Assembly: GCA_903911455.1 (NCBI GenBank)
Contig: CAIWDQ010000256.1
Span: 1-5,168, forward strand
Reading direction: 5' to 3'
Source of the DNA: an uncultured bacterium
GTDB lineage: Bacteria; Bacteroidota; Bacteroidia; Bacteroidales; JACABE01
Length of the DNA: 5,168 bases
Shown here: one piece after another, positions 1 through 5,168 of the stretch
How positions within the stretch are numbered: position 1 is the stretch's first letter
How the letters are laid out: each line of letters starts with the position of its first letter
Made by a program: the position numbers and the translations under genes
The notes under the pieces: generated by a model
Databases searched by the model: none
Told to the model about the DNA's origin: nothing
The model's input: only the letters and a program-made list of their open reading frames with translations

Positions 1-287
1 GTGGGAAGCATGTTTATGGGCAACTTTTTCGTTCAGGAACATCATCAGGTGCAAATTATGATGAAGCAACTGCAGCAGAAAGCAAACAGGACTTTATTCA
101 TAAAATGCTAATTTCACTAAAAGAATTAAGAGAATCTTATTTCTGGTTACGCTTTATTAAAAAAGCAATGATTATTCCAGAAAATGATGAATCTTTATTA
201 GCACTATTGCAAGAAAACAAAGAATTGATGAATATTATTGGTAAAGCAGTATCAACTGCAAAAATTAATAAAGCAGCAAAAATGTAA
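1..287 (+). CDS. Four-helix-bundle protein (23S rRNA intervening-sequence protein family), 5'-truncated by the window edge
   Basis: The open frame enters at the left edge (first whole codon at base 3) and ends at TAA 285-287, giving 94 visible residues. The first visible segment, with RSGTSSGANYDEA at about residues 11-23, matches the conserved RSgtSvgaNy.EA signature of small four-helix-bundle proteins encoded in 23S rRNA intervening sequences and as stand-alone genes in Bacteroidota. It is followed by a KQDFIHKM..SLKEL helix and an ESYFWLRF helix, also typical. Members are usually about 115-130 residues, so some 25-30 N-terminal residues should lie left of the window. An ATG at 105 would remove the signature and is not the real start. 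The family forms oligomeric helical bundles and its cellular function is poorly known; relatives include the Avd accessory proteins of diversity-generating retroelements. No rRNA sequence is visible here, so this is a stand-alone copy as far as can be seen. Confidence 0.85.
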   Translation, partial: GKHVYGQLFRSGTSSGANYDEATAAESKQDFIHKMLISLKELRESYFWLRFIKKAMIIPENDESLLALLQENKELMNIIGKAVSTAKINKAAKM

Positions 288-378
288 AATTGATGATGGA
301 TAATGGAAAATGGTAAAAGAATAAAAAAAACTCTTTACATTTTACATATTCACATATAATTTTTACATTTTACATTTT
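279..378. repeat. 12-bp perfect inverted repeat flanking the end of the four-helix-bundle gene
   Basis: AAAATGTAAAAT at 279-290, which includes the stop codon of the four-helix-bundle gene, is the exact reverse complement of ATTTTACATTTT at 367-378. A shorter 9-bp version of the right arm (ATTTTACAT) also occurs at 339-347 and 374-382, so the left arm has several possible partners. The arms are AT-only except for one G-C pair. That makes the stem weak, and chance is a real possibility in sequence this AT-rich. It could be a transcript-end structure or the remains of an element boundary. Confidence 0.45.
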
Positions 379-396
379 ACATCATAATTTTTACAT
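334..396 (+). repeat. Heptamer array TTTACAT, nine 7-bp slots, upstream of hemN
   Basis: Six exact TTTACAT copies start at 334, 341, 362, 369, 376 and 390. All offsets are multiples of 7, so the block reads as nine 7-bp slots. The three non-matching slots are ATTCACA (348), TATAATT (355) and CATAATT (383). Slots 1-5 and 5-9 form a 28-bp-offset near-duplicate, with xATAATT then TTTACAT at the end of each. The array stops 9 bases before the hemN start codon, so it makes up almost all of the leader or promoter region. TTTACA and TATAAT are separated by 15 bp (334-339 and 355-360), but Bacteroidota do not normally use that promoter type. No TTTG occurs anywhere in 288-405, so no consensus Bacteroidota promoter is visible here. 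Confidence 0.75.
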
Positions 397-405
397 AAAG
401 AGAAC

Positions 406-1785
406 ATGGAAATAACAAGCGATTTTTTAGATAAACACAATGTTTCAGGACCACGATACACAAGTTATCCACCGGCTAACTTCTTTAATGCTAATTTTAA
501 AACTGAAGATTACATTGAACAGTTGAAATTATCAAACAAACAGTTGCCTGAGAATATATCTATTTATGTTCATATACCATTTTGTCCACAACGTTGTCAT
601 TTCTGTGGTTGCACTACCGAAATTGGTCAAAAAAGACCGGTTGTTGAAAGATATATTGATGCCATTAAGACTGAAATCAGAAATGTTTCGGCATTATTAG
701 ATGTTAAAAACCGTAAAGTAACCCAAATCCATTGGGGTGGTGGCACGCCTAACGCCATAGCGATGAGGTTTATTGAAGATATCATGAATCTTATTAAAGA
801 ACGCTTTATTTTAGACGAAAATGCAGAAGTCGCTATTGAATGTAGCCCCGCACATTTGGAGTACGACCACATTGACCAGTTGGCTGCAATGGGCTTCAAC
901 CGTATGAGTTTGGGTATTCAGGATTTCAGACAAGATGTTTTGGATGTTGTAAATCGTCAGGCGCCTAAACTACCCGTTAAAGACCTTGTTGATTATCTAA
1001 AAAAGAAAGGTTTTTCGGGTAATAACCTTGATTTTATATATGGATTGCCTTTGCAAACTGTTGAAAGCCTAACCGAAACAATTAAAAAGGCAATAGATAT
1101 CAGACCGGATAGGATTGTTACTTTTTCTTATGCACATGTGCCTTGGGTTAAAGAAGAGCAGCTTAAATTAGAGAAAATTGGCTTGCCTCAACCAAAGGAT
1201 AAAATGGATATGTTAATCAATAATATTAAGCTTTTGCAGGATGCAGGTTATGTAGCCATTGGTATTGATCACTTTGCTTTGCCCGAAGATAAGATGGCGC
1301 AAGCATTTCTTAATAAAAAGTTGCATAGAAACTTCCAGGGCTATTGCACATTAGAAACCACCGGACAAGTTTACGCGTTTGGGGCTTCTTCAATTAGTCA
1401 GTTGTGGGGTGCTTATGCTCAAAATATTAAGAATACTTTTCTTTATATGGATGCTATTGAAAAGACAGGTTTCGCAATTGAGCGTGGCTTTACTTTAGAT
1501 GTAAAACAGCAAGTTGTTCGTTCGGTTATCAATAGTATTATGTGTAATGGTGTTTTAAAGTTTACTGAAATTGCTGAAGAATTTAAGATGACAGTTGCTG
1601 ATATTAAAGCGATCGTTAATTATGATAAATCTAAGCTTATTGATTTTGAAAAAGACAATATTATATCTATAAATGAGGATGGTGTTGTAATAAGCGAGAT
1701 TGGTCATATGATTGCACGCAACATTGCCATGGCTTTTGACCCGGATTTGAAACAAGGAGAAGCCATTTATTCTAAAACAGTATAA
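406..1785 (+). CDS. hemN: Oxygen-independent coproporphyrinogen III dehydrogenase (radical SAM, HemN)
   Basis: This cytoplasmic radical-SAM enzyme oxidatively decarboxylates two propionates of coproporphyrinogen III to give protoporphyrinogen IX without O2. The 459-residue length is normal for true HemN. The N-terminal GPRYTSYPPA (about 15-24) is typical. YVHIPFC leads into Cys60, Cys64, Cys67 and Cys69, the CxxxCxxC cluster ligands plus the extra Cys of genuine HemN. HWGGGTP (109-115) is the SAM-binding glycine motif. Glu145, Gln172, Arg184 and the HRNFQGY segment (Phe310-Gln311) correspond to residues known in E. coli HemN. The C-terminal domain ends with IGHMIARNIAMAFD. The extra Cys and the NFQGY motif argue against HemW, the heme chaperone-like paralogue. 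The ATG at 406 places the conserved start correctly; only a weak AAAGAGAAC precedes it. The stop codon shares one base with the hemH start (TAATG), implying translational coupling. Confidence 0.97.
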   Translation: MEITSDFLDKHNVSGPRYTSYPPANFFNANFKTEDYIEQLKLSNKQLPENISIYVHIPFCPQRCHFCGCTTEIGQKRPVVERYIDAIKTEIRNVSALLDVKNRKVTQIHWGGGTPNAIAMRFIEDIMNLIKERFILDENAEVAIECSPAHLEYDHIDQLAAMGFNRMSLGIQDFRQDVLDVVNRQAPKLPVKDLVDYLKKKGFSGNNLDFIYGLPLQTVESLTETIKKAIDIRPDRIVTFSYAHVPWVKEEQLKLEKIGLPQPKDKMDMLINNIKLLQDAGYVAIGIDHFALPEDKMAQAFLNKKLHRNFQGYCTLETTGQVYAFGASSISQLWGAYAQNIKNTFLYMDAIEKTGFAIERGFTLDVKQQVVRSVINSIMCNGVLKFTEIAEEFKMTVADIKAIVNYDKSKLIDFEKDNIISINEDGVVISEIGHMIARNIAMAFDPDLKQGEAIYSKTV

Positions 1786-2714
1786 TGAAAGGAATATTGC
1801 TGGTAAATATGGGTGGAGCTAATTCGCCTAAAGAGTTAAAAGTCTTCCTTGCACGTATGTTTAAGGATCCTTTTATTCTTCCTATGGGGAAATTGGGGCG
1901 TACTTTGCTTTCTTTTATTATTAGCAATACCAGATATAAAAGTTCATGGAAGAAATATGAATTAATTGGCGGTTCTCCTATTATTGAAGCCACTCAAACT
2001 ACTATTAATGTCCTTCAAAATGTGCTTGGAGATGCTTATAATGTTAAAATGGCGTTCTCTTATTCTTCTCCTTTTATCAAAGAAAGTCTTCATGCTTTCT
2101 TACGAGAAGGTATTAACGATGTTACTGTTATTCCATTGTATCCTCAGGCTAGTATTTCAACTACTACAAGTGTTGAAGCTGACGTAAATGCAGCTGTTGA
2201 AGAATATTCTAATCTTAAAATAACTTTTGTAAATGAGTTTTATAAGAATGATTTATTTATTAACTTTTGGGCTAATCTTATCATGAAACATATTAAAGAT
2301 AACAAGCTTACAAATCCTTATTTAGTGTTCAGTGCGCATTCCATTCCAATGAATTTGGTTGAGAAAGGCGATACTTATCCTAAAGCTATTGAAGAAAGTT
2401 CTAAATTAATTGCTGATAAAGCAAACTTAAAGTTTGAATTTGCTTTTCAATCGCGTATGAAAGGAAAGTGGGTTGGCCCTGATACTAAAGATAGCTTAAA
2501 AAAGATTGCAGAATCAACCAAAGATCTTGATATAATCTTAATCCCGATTAGTTTTGTGAACGAAAATCTGGAAACTTTATATGACTTGGATCACGATATT
2601 ATCCCTTTTGCAAAAGAAGAACTTAAAATAAATAAAATTACCAGAGTGAATATCCCAGTTGCGGATGTTCAATTCATAAGCCTTTTAGAAAACATTATTG
2701 AAAAAACCAATTAA
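1785..2714 (+). CDS. hemH: Ferrochelatase (HemH), divergent
   Basis: This enzyme inserts Fe2+ into protoporphyrin IX, the last step to protoheme, and is cytoplasmic or peripheral to the inner membrane. The 309-residue length is usual for bacterial enzymes. Family marks in order: ILLVNMGG at the N-terminus, GGSPI (62-66), YPQAS..TT (119-127), FSAHSIP (182-188) with the catalytic His185, FQSRMKGKWVGP (221-232), and ISFVNENLETLYDLD (255-269) with the catalytic Glu263. Some positions are unusual. The common aromatic of YPQ[YF]S is Ala122, and the DHIETL-type His is Asn261; E. coli has Cys there, so that position tolerates change. The C-terminal LN motif is replaced by PVADVQF. No C-terminal 2Fe-2S cysteine cluster is present. 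The start ATG overlaps the hemN stop by one base, and the stop abuts the hemG start directly. Confidence 0.95.
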   Translation: MKGILLVNMGGANSPKELKVFLARMFKDPFILPMGKLGRTLLSFIISNTRYKSSWKKYELIGGSPIIEATQTTINVLQNVLGDAYNVKMAFSYSSPFIKESLHAFLREGINDVTVIPLYPQASISTTTSVEADVNAAVEEYSNLKITFVNEFYKNDLFINFWANLIMKHIKDNKLTNPYLVFSAHSIPMNLVEKGDTYPKAIEESSKLIADKANLKFEFAFQSRMKGKWVGPDTKDSLKKIAESTKDLDIILIPISFVNENLETLYDLDHDIIPFAKEELKINKITRVNIPVADVQFISLLENIIEKTN

Positions 2715-4073
2715 ATGAAAGACGTACTAATTATCGGCGCAGGAATTACCGGACTTGCTACTGCTCACCACCTTAAGAAAAGTAATATTGACTTTACAGT
2801 TCTTGAACAATCTGATAAGATTGGTGGTGTGATTAATACAGTGAATGAGAAGGGATATATATACGAAGAAGGCCCTAATTCGGGTGTTATCGGCAATATT
2901 GAAGTTATTCGTTTGTTTGAAGATTTAAAAGATAGTTGCGAATTAGAACTTGCTAACGATAATGTTAAGAAGCGTTGGATTTTAAAAGATCGTAAATGGG
3001 AGCAATTACCTGCCGGATTGATGGCTGCAGTTAAAACTCCTTTGTTTACACTTAAAGATAAGTTCAGAATTTTGGGCGAACCTTTCCGTAAACCGGGCAC
3101 CAATCCTCATGAAACTCTTGCAGATTTAGTGAAGAGAAGATTAGGACAAAGTTTTCTGGAGTATGCTATTGATCCTTTTATTTTAGGAGTATATGCAGGA
3201 GACCCCAGTCGTTTGGTACCTAAATATGCGCTTCCAAAACTTTATAATTTAGAGCAGGATTATGGCAGTTTCGTTGGTGGAACTATCAAAAAGATGCGAA
3301 TTAAAAAGACAGAGGATGATAAGAAGGTTACACGTGCAGTGTTCTCTGCCAAAGGAGGTTTGTCGGCGCTTACTAATGCTATTTTAAATCACATTGGTAA
3401 AGAAAATGTTGTTTTAAACTGTAATAATATTCAGGTGAAGCCTGTTGATGGACATTATATCGTTACTTACACCAACAAAGAAGGTATTGTTGTTGAAGTT
3501 GCTACAAGAAAAGTTGTTTCAACGATTGGTGCTTATAATTTAAGTAAGATTGCACCTTTTGTTTCGGAAGATATAATTAAGAAGATTGATGCTTTGCACT
3601 ATACCAGAGTTATTGAAGTTGTGTTAGGCTTTGATAAATGGGAAGGAATTGAGCTGGATGCTTTCGGTGGCCTTATACCATTTAAGGAAAAGCGTGATAT
3701 CTTGGGCGCATTGTTTATGTCGTCGTTGTTTAGTGGGCGTGCACCTAAAGGTGGCGTTTTATTTTCTATTTTCTTAGCCGGTGTACGTCGTCCTGAGATA
3801 TATACGATGAACGATGAGCAGGTAAAAGAGATTTTGAAGAGAGAAGTAAGTGAGTTATTCCATTTAAAAGAATACAATCCTGATTTGTTAAAGATAATTA
3901 GACACGAATGGGCTATTCCGCAGTATGAAGCTGATAGCGGTGAGCGTTTTACAGCTGTGGAAGAGATAGAAAAACAATACCCTGGCTTTATTGTAGGTGG
4001 CAACTTAAGGAATGGTATTGGCATGGCCGATAGAATACTTCAGGCTAAGATGCTTGCAGATGCCGTTATTTAA
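2715..4073 (+). CDS. hemG: Protoporphyrinogen oxidase, HemY-type FAD enzyme
   Basis: This FAD-dependent enzyme performs the six-electron oxidation of protoporphyrinogen IX to protoporphyrin IX, between the HemN and HemH steps. At 452 residues it has the full family length. An N-terminal Rossmann fold carries GAGITG (8-13) and an acidic strand end at Glu31 followed by SDKIGG (33-38), the ADP-binding fingerprint. EEGPNS (51-56) is the characteristic substrate/FAD-domain motif. WAIPQYE (399-405) and GGNLRNGIGMADRI (428-441) form the C-terminal FAD-contacting region of this amine-oxidase-like superfamily. Bacteroidota annotations often call this gene hemG although it is homologous to HemY, not to the flavodoxin-like HemG of E. 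coli. Coproporphyrinogen oxidase activity, as in Gram-positive HemY, cannot be excluded from sequence, but the adjacent hemN fits the protoporphyrin route. It starts directly after the hemH stop (TAAATG) with no visible Shine-Dalgarno sequence. Confidence 0.95.
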   Translation: MKDVLIIGAGITGLATAHHLKKSNIDFTVLEQSDKIGGVINTVNEKGYIYEEGPNSGVIGNIEVIRLFEDLKDSCELELANDNVKKRWILKDRKWEQLPAGLMAAVKTPLFTLKDKFRILGEPFRKPGTNPHETLADLVKRRLGQSFLEYAIDPFILGVYAGDPSRLVPKYALPKLYNLEQDYGSFVGGTIKKMRIKKTEDDKKVTRAVFSAKGGLSALTNAILNHIGKENVVLNCNNIQVKPVDGHYIVTYTNKEGIVVEVATRKVVSTIGAYNLSKIAPFVSEDIIKKIDALHYTRVIEVVLGFDKWEGIELDAFGGLIPFKEKRDILGALFMSSLFSGRAPKGGVLFSIFLAGVRRPEIYTMNDEQVKEILKREVSELFHLKEYNPDLLKIIRHEWAIPQYEADSGERFTAVEEIEKQYPGFIVGGNLRNGIGMADRILQAKMLADAVI

Positions 4074-4091
4074 TCAAAACTCAACTTTATT

Positions 4092-4556
4092 ATGAAACTA
4101 CTTATTGATCTCAACATTGGATTTCCCGTTTTCAAGCTGTTGCACATGGCTATTAGTCTTACGTTTTTGGTTACTGCTGTGTGGCTCTTTATTCGTTCGT
4201 ATAATGGTATCGTTAAAAAGAAACCTTATATCCGTATTGATAAATTACTTTCCTATGGCTTTATTATCAGTTTGTATTTGCAATTAATATTTGGACTTAT
4301 CTTATTTTCAAATCTCGGTTCTGACAAAGGATATAACTATTTAACTATTGACCAATCGGCGACGATTGTTTCTAAAAGGTTATGGCCTATCGAGCATATT
4401 GTTTTGATGCTTTTTGCTTTGTTAATAGCTAATTTAGGTTTGATTATTTCTTTAAATACTAAATCCGACCTTAGTAAACATAAAAATACAGTAATTTACT
4501 ATTCCATTTCTTTAGCTTTGATTGTGTTTTCGCTTTGCGCGATTTACTTATTCTAA
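4092..4556 (+). CDS. Small four-helix integral membrane protein, possible heme-binding (cytochrome-b-like), function unknown
   Basis: The product is 154 residues, mostly membrane. Four hydrophobic segments lie at about 15-37, 52-73, 99-120 and 133-154. There is no signal peptide. The loop between helices 1 and 2 (VKKKPYIRIDK) and that between 3 and 4 (KSDLSKHK) are basic, so the positive-inside rule places both termini outside. His18 (KLLHM) and His102 (RLWPIEH) then lie near the same outer face in helices 1 and 3, a geometry that could ligate a heme. The pattern LLH, then QLIFGLILF, then RxWxxEHxxLMLxA resembles, from memory, a Bacteroidota family of small membrane proteins annotated as cytochrome B or hypothetical. 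It starts 18 bases after hemG on the same strand and is probably the last operon gene. It is not clearly HemJ, although size and topology are similar. Confidence 0.82.
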   Translation: MKLLIDLNIGFPVFKLLHMAISLTFLVTAVWLFIRSYNGIVKKKPYIRIDKLLSYGFIISLYLQLIFGLILFSNLGSDKGYNYLTIDQSATIVSKRLWPIEHIVLMLFALLIANLGLIISLNTKSDLSKHKNTVIYYSISLALIVFSLCAIYLF

Positions 4557-4626
4557 AGTTAGAAGTTTTTTTGCTCCATTTTTAAGTTTTTTTTGCTTTG
4601 AGAGATTTTTTTTGATGCAAAAAGTG
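4557..4626 (+). other. T-tract-rich spacer with three T-runs at roughly 21-bp spacing
   Basis: Runs of seven to eight T begin at 4566, 4587 and 4606, that is 21 and 19 bases apart. The third is exactly in phase with the 21-bp array that starts at 4627. The stretch TTTTGCTTTGAGAGATT (4591-4607) resembles the array's TTTTGGCGGAGAGTATT. I read this as decayed array units or a related low-complexity leader. There is no clear GC-rich hairpin before any T-run, so none is called as a terminator for the heme operon. Confidence 0.45.
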
Positions 4627-4919
4627 GTTTCGCGAAGAATGTTGAACTTTTCGCGGAGAGTATTAAACTTTTGGCGAAGAGTGCTGAACTTTTGGCGGAG
4701 AGTGTTGAACTTTTGGCGGAGGGTATAAATTTTTGGCAAAGAATGCTGAACTTTTGGCGGAGAGTGCTGAACTTTTGGCGAAGAGTGCTGAACTTTTGGC
4801 GAAGAGTGCTGAACTTTTGGCGAAGAGTGCTGAACTTTTGGCGGAGAGTATAAATATTTTGGCGAAGACCATTAAATTTTTGGCGGAGACCATTAAACTT
4901 TTGGCGAAGCCCATAAATA
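4627..4919. repeat. Tandem array of 14 units of 21 bp (one unit 20 bp)
   Basis: Each unit starts with TTTTGGCG (GTTTCGCG in the first, TTTTCGCG in the second), continues RAGAGT and typically ends GCTGAAC. Units begin at 4627, 4648, 4669, 4690, 4711, 4731, 4752, 4773, 4794, 4815, 4836, 4857, 4878 and 4899. The unit at 4711 is one base short. Units at 4773, 4794 and 4815 are identical, so recent slippage or unequal exchange is likely. The units at 4711, 4836 and 4899 end in ATAAAT or ATAAATA, dividing the array into blocks of five, six and three. A degraded partial unit (TTTAGGC) follows at 4920. The repeats abut with no spacers, so this is not a CRISPR array. At 21 bp the period is both seven codons and about two turns of B-DNA. 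Confidence 0.95.
4639..4853 (+). other. Two successive possible mini-ORFs of heptapeptide repeat LNFWRRV (coding status uncertain)
   Basis: Inside the array, ATG 4639 to TAA 4726-4728 reads 29 codons and ATG 4743 to TAA 4851-4853 reads 36 codons. Both give M followed by tandem LNFWRRV heptads. The first can be extended to an ATG at 4615 (37 codons). The two frames differ by one base because the unit at 4711 is 20 bp long. Both ATGs come from the same unit variant (GAATG) and both stops from the same variant (GTATAAAT). No ribosome-binding site is evident. A second + frame reads LAKSAEL heptads and ends at TAG 4922-4924, and three minus-strand frames are also largely open. I therefore do not call a gene. 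Confidence 0.25.
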
Positions 4920-5005
4920 TTTAGGCTGTAACTTTCTTTTGTGAAGATTAACTGAAATGTGATTCAAAGTAGCTCTTTATATGTTTTTTGGCTAAAGACA
5001 TGTTT

Positions 5006-5047
5006 AGAAATGGGACTTGATTCTTTAAACCAATTTCTCTTTTTTTT
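5006..5047 (+). terminator. Possible intrinsic terminator downstream of the 21-bp array
   Basis: AGAAATGGG (5006-5014) can pair with CCAATTTCT (5030-5038) with one internal G-A mismatch across a 15-base loop. C5039 and eight T (5040-5047) follow directly. The stem is short and AT-rich, so the call is tentative. If real, it would end rightward transcripts from the heme operon after they pass through the array, and would separate them from the promoter that follows. Confidence 0.4.
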
Positions 5048-5058
5048 ATTAAATAAAA

Positions 5059-5088
5059 TTTGTTTGAAAAAAGAAATGTGTAAGTTTG
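5059..5088 (+). promoter_or_regulatory. Bacteroidota-type promoter (TTTG / TAnnTTTG) for a gene to the right of the window
   Basis: TAAGTTTG at 5081-5088 matches the -7 consensus TAnnTTTG exactly, and TTTG at 5059-5062 lies 18 bp upstream as the -33 element, within or near the spacing reported for this phylum. A second TTTG at 5063 gives a shorter 14-bp spacer. A weaker -7-like TATCTTAG lies at 5137-5144 without an obvious -33 partner. No start codon with a sustained frame follows before base 5168, so the transcribed gene would lie outside the window. Confidence 0.55.
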
Positions 5089-5168
5089 TAAAAAATTTTA
5101 TCAACTTAATAAAAACGAAATGATTTACTATTATTTTATCTTAGCTACTATTTAAAGATTATAAAATA

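Noticed and set aside
334..360. Sigma70-type promoter TTTACA-N15-TATAAT for hemN
   Set aside because: Both boxes are part of the heptamer array, the spacing is short, and Bacteroidota normally use TTTG/TAnnTTTG promoters. I kept it only as a remark under the array.
627..899. Minus-strand 90-codon frame inside hemN
   Set aside because: It lies wholly within the conserved radical-SAM core of hemN and has no family resemblance, so it is a shadow frame.
1754..1760. AAGGAGA as the ribosome-binding site of hemH
   Set aside because: It lies about 25 bases before the hemH ATG, inside hemN codons, too far for a Shine-Dalgarno interaction. Coupling through the TAATG overlap is more likely.
406..1785. 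HemW (heme chaperone paralogue) instead of HemN
   Set aside because: The length, the fourth cysteine Cys69 and the HRNFQGY motif are features of true HemN.
1966..2187. Plus-strand 73-codon leucine-rich frame within hemH
   Set aside because: It is an out-of-frame reading of a conserved ferrochelatase region, and the leucine richness comes from the frame shift of AT-rich codons.
3599..4024. Minus-strand 141-codon frame inside hemG
   Set aside because: It is antisense to the conserved C-terminal half of the oxidase, with composition expected of a complementary-strand shadow and no recognisable motif.
4663..4914. Minus-strand 83-codon frame with an ATG at 4914 and FAKSSAL heptads
   Set aside because: Any 21-bp tandem repeat without a stop stays open by construction. 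The frame changes register at the short unit, and there is no upstream signal or coding-like pattern to favour it.
4627..4919. CRISPR array
   Set aside because: The repeats are directly abutting 21-bp units with no unique spacers and no cas genes nearby.

Overview
The window looks like chromosomal DNA of a low-GC member of the Bacteroidota. Four things point there: the AT-rich coding sequence, starts without recognisable Shine-Dalgarno sequences, a four-helix-bundle (23S rRNA intervening-sequence type) protein gene, and a match to the phylum's TAnnTTTG promoter element near the right end. I cannot name a genus from the sequence.

Layout. The left edge (to 287) is the 3' part of a four-helix-bundle protein gene. 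It is followed by 118 bases with no gene, holding a 7-bp-phased TTTACAT array and an inverted repeat. From 406 to 4556 lies a tight, co-directional cluster on the + strand: hemN (radical-SAM coproporphyrinogen III dehydrogenase), hemH (ferrochelatase), hemG (HemY-type FAD protoporphyrinogen oxidase) and a small four-helix membrane protein with two histidines near one membrane face. The first three genes are packed as TAATG and TAAATG junctions with no spacer, and the fourth follows after 18 bases. Together hemN, hemG and hemH are the last three steps of the protoporphyrin-dependent route to protoheme. The fourth gene is unassigned, but its position suggests a heme or electron-transfer role.

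From 4557 to the end (about 610 bases) there is no conventional gene. This stretch holds three T-tracts, then 14 tandem units of 21 bp (4627-4919) with higher-order block structure and five of six frames open in the typical unit. After that come a possible terminator hairpin (5006-5047) and a good Bacteroidota-type promoter (5059-5088) pointing to a gene beyond the window.

The heme cluster is ordinary in enzymology. The points worth a second look are the 21-bp array, which may lie in the 3' part of the heme transcript, the heptamer array in front of hemN, and the fourth operon gene.
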